DNA from: DATKDF01 sp963752045
GTDB taxonomy: Bacteria > Acidobacteriota > Vicinamibacteria > Vicinamibacterales > SCN-69-37
DNA: 64,000 nt
Assembly (NCBI GenBank): GCA_963752045.1
Contig: CAVVWN010000007.1
Coordinates: forward strand, 255,683 to 319,682
Direction of reading: 5' to 3'
The notes beneath the pieces are model-generated. The model made no database searches and was not told the DNA's origin. It saw nothing but the letters and a program-made list of their open reading frames with translations. Made by a program: the position numbers and the translations under genes. Positions 55,339 through 63,601 of the stretch are shown here, one piece after another. The stretch's first letter is position 1, and each line of letters begins with the position of its first letter.

Positions 55339-56508
55339 CTACTTGCAGGTGAATGCCGGGTACGGGTCGTATCCGGGCGGCCCTTCGACGATGCCCCAGA
55401 CCAGCCGCAGCGGGATGCTGGTGTCGTCGTAGGCCGCGCCGATGTCGACGACGTCGACAAACCCGCTGGGGTGCCGCCACGCGATGGCATCGATGCTGTG
55501 CGGACCGACGCCGCGCTTGAGGTTCCACGCCAGGTCGAGCCCGCCGCAGCGTCCCGTCTCGATGACTCGATCGCGCAGGAACGCCATGTTGTCCTGCCGT
55601 TGGCTCAGGCTGATGCCGGCCACGAGCCGCTCGGGATACTGGGCCGCGACGCAGTTCACGATGGCATCACCGGTCGACGGGTAGGGCGGACCGCACGGCG
55701 CTCCGCCACCTCCTCCGCCGCCACCCCCGCCGCCGCCGCTGGCCGCGGCCGGCGTGCGGAACGACTCGACGACGGACCAGGGTCCGGTAACTTCCAGGTC
55801 GGATGCACGTGCGCGCCAGTAGTGCGTGGCCGACGCTGCCAGATCGTGCGGCGACGTCAACTGGGTCTGGAACGTGTCCTCGACTCTCTCCTCGACAATG
55901 ACCCGATTGGCAAAAGCCTGGTCGGTCGCCACCTCGAACAGGTACGTGACCGGCGGCTTGAACGGTCCACTGCGGGCGGCGTTGAGCACGGTGAGCGTCG
56001 GCCGCCTCGTGGTGAGAAGCGCGTTACCGACAGGAGACGTGGGTGTCGGCGCCTGGAAGATGACCGGCTCGAGCACTTCGAACTGCATCACCTCGGAGAA
56101 CGGGCTGGTATTGGCGCCATCGCCGGCCTGCGCTCGCCAGTAGTACCTGCGCCCCACCTGCAGCGCCGAGGGCAGCGTGAAGGCGGTCTGGCCATTCTCG
56201 CCGGGCGAGATCTTCTCCTGCTTGAAGACCGGATTGGCGAACGTCTCGTCGATCGCCAGCTCGACCTTCATGGTCCAGGGCCGAGGCGTGTTCGTCGACG
56301 GATTCTCGATGAGGAGCTGGATCGGTTGCTGGTCGCCCTTGAGCTTGAGCCCCTGCTGGGGCTGGAGGAGCTTGGGCGCCGTCATCTCGACACCGGCCAT
56401 CGGGCCGGCCACGAGGGGACTGAGCGGCGAGGCGCTCTTGACCTGCTCGCAGGCCACTGAACCGAACGACAGAACCGCAACAACAGCGAAGGTGGATGCA
56501 CGATACAT
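55339..56508 (-). CDS. Lipoprotein with two Fn3-like domains and shared C-terminal domain (paralogue B)
   Basis: A 389-residue lipoprotein (signal ending SFGSVAC). Two Fn3/Ig-like domains (WTMKVELAIDETFANPVF..., VTYLFEVATDQAFANRVI...) each end in a YYWRA or HYWRARASD strand. A run of 12 glycines then links to the C-terminal domain with CGGLDLAWNLKRGVGPHS, DAIAWR, VDIGAAYDD and IVEGPPGYDP. Residue for residue this matches paralogue A's tail far better than their N-terminal parts match. Function unknown; probably an envelope protein with a sugar- or peptide-binding stalk. Confidence 0.78.
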   Translation of the reverse strand: MYRASTFAVVAVLSFGSVACEQVKSASPLSPLVAGPMAGVEMTAPKLLQPQQGLKLKGDQQPIQLLIENPSTNTPRPWTMKVELAIDETFANPVFKQEKISPGENGQTAFTLPSALQVGRRYYWRAQAGDGANTSPFSEVMQFEVLEPVIFQAPTPTSPVGNALLTTRRPTLTVLNAARSGPFKPPVTYLFEVATDQAFANRVIVEERVEDTFQTQLTSPHDLAASATHYWRARASDLEVTGPWSVVESFRTPAAASGGGGGGGGGGGGAPCGPPYPSTGDAIVNCVAAQYPERLVAGISLSQRQDNMAFLRDRVIETGRCGGLDLAWNLKRGVGPHSIDAIAWRHPSGFVDVVDIGAAYDDTSIPLRLVWGIVEGPPGYDPYPAFTCK

Positions 56509-56651
56509 AGAGACTGCCTCAGAGATGGTTATCGGAATCCACCGATTTCAAGTTTAGTGCCCACGGTCCGGTCGCACCCGCACGGTCGATCCGAGGCTCC
56601 CGGTCGCCGCCGGCAGAACGGTGACGGTCAAAATCGTCGTCTGAGGGTCTG

Positions 56652-56695
56652 AACCGTTCGGCCGGTATGGCGCAAAACCCTTCGCCGGAACGGTT
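56652..56695. other. Stem-loop in the gap before the DUF3500 gene
   Basis: The gap 56509-56768 holds no gene that I can support. It contains one stem, AACCGTTC (56652-56659) with GAACGGTT (56688-56695), and otherwise nothing notable. It may be part of a promoter region for both neighbours, which are divergent. Confidence 0.35.
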
Positions 56696-56768
56696 TGTAG
56701 TAATCGGCGCCGGCTGTTAGAGTCGCCGGCAGGCGGCGCCCTGGACGGCGTGCCCGCGGGAGACACTC

Positions 56769-57962
56769 ATGGGATCACGGCTTCGCGTGGCCATCACCAT
56801 CCTTTTTGTCGGCGCCGCCGCCATCGCGGCGGGAGTCGAGGCCCTGCCCGACGCGGCCGCCCAGCGGGGCGCCCAGACGAACCCCGAGCCGTTCGTGGGC
56901 GTCACGACCGGCGGGACGCCGCTCACCGGACTGTTCACGGTACGGTCCACGGGCGTGACCACAGGGCCCGTTCGTGAGGCCGCCGAGCGCTTCCTCGGAT
57001 CGCTCGCGGACGAGATGCGCGCGCGAACGCTCTTTGCCGTCGACGCCGATGAGTGGCGCCTCTGGAACAACGTCCACCGCTACGGGCGTCAGGGCGTCAG
57101 CTTCCGGCAGATGACCGGGACCCAGCGCGAGCGCGGCTTCGACCTGCTCAGAGCGAGTCTCAGCGCGCGTGGTTTCCGCCAGTCGCGCGACATCATGCGC
57201 CTGAACGGCTACCTGGCTCAGGTGCTCAATAACGCCGACGAGTACGGAGACGACCTCTACTACCTGACCGTCATGGGCACGCCGTCGGCGACCGAGCCCT
57301 GGGGATGGCAGCTCGACGGCCATCACCTGATCGTGAACTACTTCGTGCTGGGCGACCAGGTGGTGATGACGCCGACGTTCATGGGGTCCGAACCGGTGAC
57401 CGTCGAGAACGGCCCGTATGCGGGCACGGCCGTCCTGCAGGATGAAGAGCGCGCGGGGCTCGCGCTCATGGCCTCGCTGGGGCCGGCCGAACGTGCGACG
57501 GCCATCGTCCAGGCGGCCAAGACCGCCAACAATGCTGTTGCCCAGGCCTTCCGCGACAACCTCGTGCTCAACTACGCCGGCATCCGAGCCGCGGACCTGT
57601 CAGCCACCCAGCGCGATCTGCTCCTCTCGGTCGTCGAGTCGTTCGTCTCGCACATGGACGACGGCCATGCGCGCGTGAAGATGGACGAGGTGCGCGCCCA
57701 CCTCGACGACACGTGGTTCGCCTGGATCGGCGGCACCGGCCCGGACGACGTCTTCTACTATCGCGTCCACAGCCCGGTGATTCTGATCGAGTTCGACCAC
57801 CAGTTGCCGGTGGCGCTCGACGGGCCCCGCGTGCCAGGCAAGGCGCACATCCACAGTGTGGTCCGCACGCCGAACGGCAACGACTACGGCAAGGACCTGC
57901 TGAAACAGCACTACGAGAAGCACGGCAACGACGCTGCCCACGGGCACCCCGCCGTCCGCTGA
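56769..57962 (+). CDS. DUF3500 family secreted protein
   Basis: A 397-residue secreted protein with a Sec signal (VAITILFVGAAAIAAGVEA). The family marker WGWQLDGHHLIVNYFVLGDQ is followed by MTPTFMGSEPVTV. The C-terminal part has VILIEFDHQLPVALDG and a His-rich end (HIHSVVRTPNGNDYGKDLLKQHYEKH). The conserved His and Asp residues suggest a metal enzyme, but no activity is known. It is 18 bases from the VIT transporter gene, so a metal link is possible. Confidence 0.92.
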   Translation: MGSRLRVAITILFVGAAAIAAGVEALPDAAAQRGAQTNPEPFVGVTTGGTPLTGLFTVRSTGVTTGPVREAAERFLGSLADEMRARTLFAVDADEWRLWNNVHRYGRQGVSFRQMTGTQRERGFDLLRASLSARGFRQSRDIMRLNGYLAQVLNNADEYGDDLYYLTVMGTPSATEPWGWQLDGHHLIVNYFVLGDQVVMTPTFMGSEPVTVENGPYAGTAVLQDEERAGLALMASLGPAERATAIVQAAKTANNAVAQAFRDNLVLNYAGIRAADLSATQRDLLLSVVESFVSHMDDGHARVKMDEVRAHLDDTWFAWIGGTGPDDVFYYRVHSPVILIEFDHQLPVALDGPRVPGKAHIHSVVRTPNGNDYGKDLLKQHYEKHGNDAAHGHPAVR

Positions 57963-57980
57963 ACCCCGACGGAGTGCGCC

Positions 57981-58535
57981 ATGGCCTCACCTCGCCCGAG
58001 TCTGCACGTCAGGCCCAACGGCCTGAGAGATACGTTCCGCCACTACATCCGCGACCTCGTCTATGGCGCCAACGACGGCATCATCACGACGTTTGCCGTG
58101 GTCGCCGGGGTCACCGGCGGCGCGCTCTCGAACAAGGCCATTCTGGTGGTGGGCATCGCGAACATCGTCGCCGACGGGCTCTCGATGGGCGTGGGCAACT
58201 ACCTGGGCATTCGCTCCGAGGAGAGCGCGCGAGCGGCCGAGGAACTGCCAGAGGCCGAGGCTGAGCCGGCCAGGCACGGCCTGGCCACGTTTCTCGCATT
58301 CGTCGTGGCGGGCTTCGTGCCGCTGCTGTCGTACATCCTGCCGGACGTCGGTCTCGACCGGTTCGTCACCGCCACGGTGCTGACGCTCGGCACCCTCTTT
58401 GTCGTCGGCGCGCTTCGCTCGATGGTCACCCTCGAGGGGTGGCTTGCGAGCGGCCTGGAAATGCTCGGCCTCGGGGTCATCGTCGCCGCTGCGGCCTATG
58501 GAAGCGGCGCGATCATCGCGTCGTTCGTCTCGTGA
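57981..58535 (+). CDS. VIT/CCC1 family iron/manganese transporter
   Basis: A 184-residue membrane protein of the vacuolar iron transporter family. The first part is GLRDTFRHYIRDLVYGANDGIITTFAVVAGV, the family signature, followed by NIVADGLSMGVGNYLG. About five helices follow. A short charged loop (EESARAAEELPEAEAEP) lies between helices 2 and 3, where longer members carry a ferritin-like domain. It overlaps the SLC13 gene by one base (TGATG), so they are coupled. Confidence 0.92.
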   Translation: MASPRPSLHVRPNGLRDTFRHYIRDLVYGANDGIITTFAVVAGVTGGALSNKAILVVGIANIVADGLSMGVGNYLGIRSEESARAAEELPEAEAEPARHGLATFLAFVVAGFVPLLSYILPDVGLDRFVTATVLTLGTLFVVGALRSMVTLEGWLASGLEMLGLGVIVAAAAYGSGAIIASFVS

Positions 58536-59998
58536 TGGAAGCCGACGCAGGCGGCGGCCTTGGCCGGAGGCGCGCAGGTCTGCTGATCGGGCTCGGCCTT
58601 TTTGCCCTGGCCCTGGCGCTGCCGCCACCGGATGGCATGACCCTTCCGGCCTGGCGGACCGCGGCCACGGCGGCGCTCATGGCCACATGGTGGGTCACCG
58701 AGGCGCTGCCCATTCCGGCAACCGCGCTGCTGCCGCTCGCCGTCCTGCCCGTGCTCGGCGTGCGCACGATCGACGAGGCGGCCTCGCCCTATGCCAACCC
58801 CGTCATCTTCCTCTTCATGGGCGGGTTCCTGATTGCGGCCGCCCTCGAACGGTGCGGGCTCCACCTGAGGTTGGCGCTCACCATCATCAGCTTCGGCGGC
58901 ACCGCGCCGTCGCGGCTCATCGGCACCTTCATGGTCGCGACCGCCTTCCTCAGCCTGTGGGTGAGCAACACCGCCACGGTGGCCATGATGCTGCCGCTCG
59001 GCGTGTCGATCGTGGCGCTCGTCGAGCGGACCGGAGGCACCGGCGGTGGGCGAGACGCCAACTTCGCGACCGCGCTCATGCTCGGCCTCGCCTACGCGGC
59101 GAGCATCGGCGGCATCGGCACGCTCATCGGGACGCCGCCGAATGCATTGATGGCCGGCTTCATGAGCGAGACCTACCAGGTGGAGATTGGCTTCGTCCAG
59201 TGGATGCTCCTGGGCATCCCCCTCGTCCTCGTTGCGCTGCCGCTCACCTGGCTGCTGCTCGTTCGCGTGCTGTTTCCGGTGTCGGCCACGCCCATCGCCG
59301 GCGGGCAGCAGGCGATCGGCAGAGAGCTCCAGGCGCTCGGCCGGCCGTCACGGGCCGAGTGGACCGTGGGCGTCATCACGGCGCTCACGGCGGCCGCCTG
59401 GGTGACGCGGCCATGGCTCAACGCGTGGGTCCCCGGACTGTCGGATACGGGCATTGCGATCGCCGGTTCCATGCTGCTCTTCTTCGTGCCGGTCGACTGG
59501 CGCCGCTTCGAGACGCCGCTCGACTGGGAGGCGGCCGAACGGCTGCCGTGGGGCGTGCTCATCCTGTTCGGCGGAGGACTGTCGCTCGCCGGCGCGATTC
59601 AGGCAACCGGCCTGGCCGGCTGGATTGGCGAGTCGCTTTCCTGGGTGGGCGGCTGGCCGGTCATGCCCGTGACGCTCGTGATCACGACGGTCGTGGTCTT
59701 CCTCACCGAACTGACGAGCAATGCGGCAACGACGGCGGCGTTTCTGCCGGTGGTGGCGTCGCTCGCGACGGCCATCGGCGTCGACCCGATCCTGCTCGTG
59801 ATCCCGGCCGCCGTCTCGGCCAGTTGCGCCTTCATGCTGCCGGTTGCCACGCCGCCAAACGCGATCGTGTACGGCAGCGGACGGGTCACGATGCCGCAGA
59901 TGATGCGGGCCGGCTTCGTGCTCAACCTGCTGTTCATCGCGCTCATCACGACGCTCGTGACGACGATCGTTCCGCTGGTGTTTGGCGGCGGCGGGTGA
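58535..59998 (+). CDS. SLC13/DASS family Na+-coupled anion transporter
   Basis: A 487-residue membrane transporter for dicarboxylates, citrate or sulphate. The two pseudo-symmetric SNT motifs are SNTATVAMMLPLG and ELTSNAATTAAFLPV. The motif PVIFLFMGGFLIAAALERCGLH is also typical. The ATG at 58535 overlaps the VIT stop codon; the longer frame from 58439 is a shadow. About 11-12 helices. The substrate cannot be told by eye. Confidence 0.93.
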   Translation: MEADAGGGLGRRRAGLLIGLGLFALALALPPPDGMTLPAWRTAATAALMATWWVTEALPIPATALLPLAVLPVLGVRTIDEAASPYANPVIFLFMGGFLIAAALERCGLHLRLALTIISFGGTAPSRLIGTFMVATAFLSLWVSNTATVAMMLPLGVSIVALVERTGGTGGGRDANFATALMLGLAYAASIGGIGTLIGTPPNALMAGFMSETYQVEIGFVQWMLLGIPLVLVALPLTWLLLVRVLFPVSATPIAGGQQAIGRELQALGRPSRAEWTVGVITALTAAAWVTRPWLNAWVPGLSDTGIAIAGSMLLFFVPVDWRRFETPLDWEAAERLPWGVLILFGGGLSLAGAIQATGLAGWIGESLSWVGGWPVMPVTLVITTVVVFLTELTSNAATTAAFLPVVASLATAIGVDPILLVIPAAVSASCAFMLPVATPPNAIVYGSGRVTMPQMMRAGFVLNLLFIALITTLVTTIVPLVFGGGG

Positions 59999-60032
59999 GC
60001 CCCGACCGCCTCACGTCAAAGGGCGGGCCAGG

Positions 60033-60272
60033 TCAGGCGTCGGTGGTTTCGGATTCTTCTTTTTCTTCGGCGTCGTCGATCTGCCATTCGGCAGGCGGCT
60101 GAGGGCCGGCCTGGATGTGGGCGATGTCGGGGTCGACGCCGTCGGGTGCGCTCGAGCGGTCGCCGGGCTGCTGCGCGCGTTCGAGGCGCCTGGCGGCCTT
60201 CTCCTTCTGTTTTTCGGCGCGGGCGCGTTCCCGGGCCCGCTTCATCATCGTCGGCCGCGATTTCATTGCCAT
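60033..60272 (-). CDS. Small basic N-terminal protein of unknown function
   Basis: A 79-residue protein starting at the ATG at 60272 (AAAGGA upstream). The N terminus is very basic (MAMKSRPTMMKRARERARAEKQKEKAARR), a single helix likely to contact RNA or DNA. The C terminus is acidic (DDAEEKEESETTDA). I recall similar short proteins in Acidobacteria and delta-proteobacteria annotated as hypothetical. It sits after a long hairpin near its start region and ends near the SLC13 gene. Confidence 0.65.
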   Translation of the reverse strand: MAMKSRPTMMKRARERARAEKQKEKAARRLERAQQPGDRSSAPDGVDPDIAHIQAGPQPPAEWQIDDAEEKEESETTDA

Positions 60273-60291
60273 CGAGAGTCCTTTCTCGGTA

Positions 60292-60329
60292 CCCGGGTGC
60301 GGCACGGCTGCAGCCGCACCGCACCCGGG
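60292..60329. terminator. Nested palindromic stem-loop between two small genes
   Basis: CCCGGGTGCGG (60292-60302) pairs with CCGCACCCGGG (60319-60329) over 11 bases, enclosing a self-complementary CGGCTGCAGCCG. It lies between the CarD-like gene and the small basic protein gene, both on the minus strand. It probably ends the CarD-like transcript or structures the next leader. Confidence 0.55.
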
Positions 60330-60381
60330 GCAGTGTCTGTCCGATCAGGATAACAGGTCGGGCTGGTCTGGCCGAGCGACC

Positions 60382-60600
60382 TCAGGTCGACGGCGTCACA
60401 GCCTTCTTCTTGGCGCGTCGGCGCGCCGGACGCTCAGGCGCCGGCCGCTCGGTGAGCGTCAGCGACACCATGTGCGTGACGAACTTCTTGACGCCGTGCT
60501 CGTCGAAGTCGATGACTGTCCGGTCATCGGTCACTTCGGTGACCGTCCCGGCGCCGTACTGGGGCTGCAAGACCCGATCGCCTGCCTTCACAAGTCGCAC
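60382..60600 (-). CDS. Small CarD/Tudor-like protein
   Basis: A 72-residue protein from a GTG at 60600. The first 45 residues (GDRVLQPQYGAGTVTEVTDD, VIDFDEHGVKKFVTHMVSL) match the small beta-barrel of CarD N-terminal / DUF3553-type domains, found in UvrD-like and CarD proteins that contact RNA polymerase. The last 20 residues are basic (RPARRRAKKKA), which fits nucleic-acid binding. It is 37 bases downstream of the RRM gene. Confidence 0.75.
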   Translation of the reverse strand: MRLVKAGDRVLQPQYGAGTVTEVTDDRTVIDFDEHGVKKFVTHMVSLTLTERPAPERPARRRAKKKAVTPST

Positions 60601-60637
60601 GCATTACCTGCCTTGAGAATCGGTGTCGCTTTCGAAC

Positions 60638-60991
60638 TTACCAGCGCGGTTCGCGGCGCGGACCGCGTCCGCCACCACCGCCGCCGCCGCCACGCCCGCG
60701 GCCGCCACCAAAGCCGCCGCCGCCACCGCCGCCAGGGCGGGGCATCTGCGGACGGGCCTCGTTGACGGTGAGCGGACGGCCGCCGAAGTCCTTCTCGTGG
60801 AACTGGTTGATCGCCGATTCGGCCCCCTCGTCGGTGGTCATCTCGACGAACGCGAATCCGCGCGCCCGGCCCGTGGCCATGTCACGCATGACGCGGACCG
60901 ACTCGACCGGACCGGCCTGCGCGAAGAGGTCCTGAAGTTCGTCCTCGGTTGTTTGAAACGGGAGATTCCCCACATAAAGCTTCTTGCCCAT
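60638..60991 (-). CDS. RRM RNA-binding protein with Gly/Arg-rich tail
   Basis: A 117-residue single-RRM protein. RNP2 is KLYVGNLPF and RNP1 is ARGFAFVEM, both complete. The tail after residue 85 is Gly/Arg-rich (PGGGGGGGFGGGRGRGG), as in cyanobacterial Rbp proteins and RGG boxes that promote RNA binding and condensation. The ATG at 60991 fits. The leader upstream is long and has two strong stem-loops, suggesting cold-shock or self-regulation. Confidence 0.95.
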   Translation of the reverse strand: MGKKLYVGNLPFQTTEDELQDLFAQAGPVESVRVMRDMATGRARGFAFVEMTTDEGAESAINQFHEKDFGGRPLTVNEARPQMPRPGGGGGGGFGGGRGRGGGGGGGGRGPRREPRW

Positions 60992-61165
60992 GGCTCTTTG
61001 ACTCCTGCACGAGATGCCGACCAGCCGGGTCGGCTCGGGCACTGTGAAAACTGCCTGAGCGCTTCTCGCTCAGGCCTGACTGGCGGGCAGGAGGAACGAG
61101 CCTGAGGACTCGGTCGTCGCTGACTGCAGCAGACGGGTGACGGACAGCTTCCAGACAGGGTCAAG
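60992..61165 (-). promoter_or_regulatory. Structured leader and promoter of the RRM gene
   Basis: On the minus strand TGTTATACT near 61160 looks like an extended -10 element. The leader of about 165 bases holds two perfect stem-loops: GCCTGAGCG/CGCTCAGGC (61053-61075, 5-base loop) and GCCGACC/GGTCGGC (61016-61034, 5-base loop). The ribosome site CAGGAG is just after the second. Confidence 0.5.
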
Positions 61166-61364
61166 TATAACAGAGGGCCGCCCTGCCCCTTTTGGGTCGC
61201 ATTCGCCGGGTCCGGGCGTCCCGGGTGGGCCAGTTGGCCACTTTGAGCGGACAATTCGTCACCTGCCGGCGACGCCGGGCCGGCCCGGCTGGCCCGGCCG
61301 GGCCCCTCTGTTGGACCGACAGCTGGCACCGCCATTGCAGCCGGACGTACCGGACACGTTGCTC

Positions 61365-62127
61365 GTGGAAACGTCCCTGAAGCGCCCCAGCCGACTTCCC
61401 CGCTGCCTCTCTGCGGCCGTGTTGGCGGTGACTCTCATCGCCTCCGGTCCCGTCGCCATTGGCGCCCAGCATGGCCGCTACTACGGCCCCTACTACGGTT
61501 CCTGGGGCTGGTGGGGACCCTATCCTTATTACCCGCTCATCAACTACGCGGTCTCCTCGCTTCGCGTGCAGGTGAAGCCCAACGATGCGCAGGTGTTCGT
61601 GGATGGGTACTTCGCGGGCGAAGTGGACCGGTTCGACAACATCTTCCAGCGCCTCGAGGTCAGCCCGGGCGGACACGAGATCACGATCTACCACGACCGG
61701 TTCCGCACCTTCAGGCAGCAGATGCACTTCGCTCCGGGCGGCGACCAGAAGGTGGAGTTCCAGATGGAACCGCTTTCGCCGGGAGAAGTCGCCGAGCTGC
61801 CGGCCGCCTCCGTCCGAACCCCAGCCCGTTGCCGCCGAGGCGCGCGCGGGCGAGCCGGAAAGCACCGTGGATCGGCCCGCGCACGAAGCGCGCGCGCGCG
61901 AGGGCACGCTCTCGCTGCGCGTCGTGCCAGGTGACACGGAGATTTTGATAGACGGCACGTCCTGGCAGACGCCGGCCGGGCAGGAACGCCTCACGCTGGC
62001 TCTTCCGGCCGGGCGGCATACGCTGGAACTGCGGAAGGCCGGCTACGCACCTTACACGCAGGACATCCTGGTCCGCTGGAACGCCACGCTGAAGCTCTCC
62101 GTGGCGCTCGAGCCCGGACGACGCTGA
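61365..62127 (+). CDS. Exported protein with two PEGA domains, frameshifted
   Basis: An exported protein of about 253 residues when the frames are joined. A signal (LSAAVLAVTLIASGPVAIGAQ) and a Tyr/Gly/Trp-rich part (HGRYYGPYYGSWGWWGPYPYY) lead to the first PEGA domain (SLRVQVKPNDAQVFVDGYFAGEVD...). Frame 0 stops at 61934 in junk, while from about 61800 the next frame gives PPSEPQPVAAEARAGEPE and a second PEGA domain (LSLRVVPGDTEILIDGTSW...) to the stop at 62127. One extra base in 61800-61812 explains this. The start is a GTG at 61365. PEGA proteins bind surface polysaccharide or S-layers. Confidence 0.8.
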
Positions 62128-62185
62128 TCGGGCGCCCGGGGGATTGGACTCGGCGCCGGGTCGGCGCCGATGCTAACGTATCCAC

Positions 62186-62812
62186 ATGCAGTCGGTGCTC
62201 GACGGGATCGCGCTTGGCCCCGCCGAGATCGCGGCGCTCGTCGTGGCGACGAGTTTCGCGGCGGGCCTCAACATCTACGCCACGATCGCCACGCTGGGCC
62301 TCCTCGAGCGTGCGGGCGCGATTGCGCTCCCGCCGGAGCTTGCGCTCCTCGCCAACTGGTGGGTCATCGGCGGTGCGAGCGTCCTGTTCGTCGTGGAGCT
62401 CGTCGCCGACAAGGTACCGGCCTTCGATCTCGTCTGGAACGCGCTCCACACGTTCATCCGCGTGCCGGCGGCGGCCGTGCTCGCCTATGCCGCCGCCACG
62501 CCGCTCTCGCCGGGATGGCAGCTCTCGGCCGCCCTGCTCGGCGGGTTCGTGGCCTTCGCGGCCCACGGCGCAAAGATGGCGGCCCGCGCGGCCGTCACGC
62601 CCTCGCCGGAGCCCTTCTCGAACATCGCGCTCAGCGTCGCCGAGGACGCCCTGGCCGTCTTCCTGACGTGGTTCGCCACGAACCACCCGTTCCTCGCGGC
62701 CGGCATCGTTGCCGTCATGCTCGTGGCAATCGTGGTGCTGATTCGATGGGTCGTGCGCGCGATGCGAGCCCTCTTTCGCGGAGCCCGCCGCGCCGTCGCC
62801 CCAGCCAGCTAG
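62186..62812 (+). CDS. DUF4126 membrane protein
   Basis: A 208-residue integral membrane protein with about five helices. It has the family's ATSFAAGLNIYATIATLGLLERAG start and FVVELVADKVPAFDLVWNALHTFIRVPAAAVLAY. DUF4126 has no known activity; it is common in Acidobacteria and cyanobacteria. It stands alone, convergent with the MpaB-like gene six bases away. Confidence 0.92.
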   Translation: MQSVLDGIALGPAEIAALVVATSFAAGLNIYATIATLGLLERAGAIALPPELALLANWWVIGGASVLFVVELVADKVPAFDLVWNALHTFIRVPAAAVLAYAAATPLSPGWQLSAALLGGFVAFAAHGAKMAARAAVTPSPEPFSNIALSVAEDALAVFLTWFATNHPFLAAGIVAVMLVAIVVLIRWVVRAMRALFRGARRAVAPAS

Positions 62813-62818
62813 ACTCGA

Positions 62819-63598
62819 TCACCTGGCTTCAGGCCACAACGCGATGACCGCCGGCACACGACGGCGCCACGTTGCCAGCCGACGCAGTTGTGTGCCGAAC
62901 GCACGCTCGTCGCGCTCGGTCCAGGCGTAGCCGTACTGCGCGCGAATCCCGGCTGGCAGCAGGCCCAGGGTCACGGTCCGATTCACGCGAGCGAGCGGCC
63001 AGATGGACCAGCTGAACGGCGGCTCGACTACCGCGGCGGCGACCCGACGCGCCTCGCCCCCGACCGTGATTGCGCCGGACGCGTACGCCGACGCGAGTGC
63101 GGCTTCGAGCGCCGACCACGTTCGGGGCACGTCAGCTGGCCGCGCGCCGAGCGCAACGGCCACTTCTGCCGCTTCGTCGCAATAGCGGTCCCGGTCGTCG
63201 TCGGCGAGCGGTCCGACCACGCGCGCGTGGAAATCGAGGACGGATTCGATCAAGGTCAGGTGCACCCACAGCACGAGCGCCGGATCCTCGGCCGAGTAGC
63301 GCGTTCCCGCCACGAACGCTCCGACGGTTTCCGACAGCGTACCGTTGACGCGGCGGTGAATCGCCAGGATCCGTTCGACCGTCTCCCTGTGCTCGGCAGA
63401 GTCGCCGAATGTGAGGGCGAGCATCGAGCGCACTGTCTCGTGAAGCCGGCGCGCTGCGGTTACCGGTCCTTTCCGAAAGGAGCTGTGGTCCGCCACGCCG
63501 GCAGCGACGAGCGGATGCGCCAGCTGCAGCAGGATGGCGCGCGGCCAGCTGAGCACCAGGATACGCTCGGCGTTGATACGCCGGGCAATCGAGCTCAC
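62819..63598 (-). CDS. MpaB-like oxygenase (DUF2236)
   Basis: A 259-residue protein of the MpaB/Lcp-related family, heme or di-metal oxygenases that cut C-C bonds in hydrophobic compounds. It starts AERILVLSWPRAILLQLAHPLVAAGVADHSSFRKG, the family signature with the conserved His in AHP. Later come TLIESVLDFHARVV and RAQYGYAWTERDERAF. The His residues in AHPLVAAGVADHS are candidate metal ligands. It lies three bases after the partial P1 peptidase gene on the same strand. Confidence 0.9.
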   Translation of the reverse strand: MSSIARRINAERILVLSWPRAILLQLAHPLVAAGVADHSSFRKGPVTAARRLHETVRSMLALTFGDSAEHRETVERILAIHRRVNGTLSETVGAFVAGTRYSAEDPALVLWVHLTLIESVLDFHARVVGPLADDDRDRYCDEAAEVAVALGARPADVPRTWSALEAALASAYASGAITVGGEARRVAAAVVEPPFSWSIWPLARVNRTVTLGLLPAGIRAQYGYAWTERDERAFGTQLRRLATWRRRVPAVIALWPEAR

Positions 63599-63601
63599 CG
63601 C

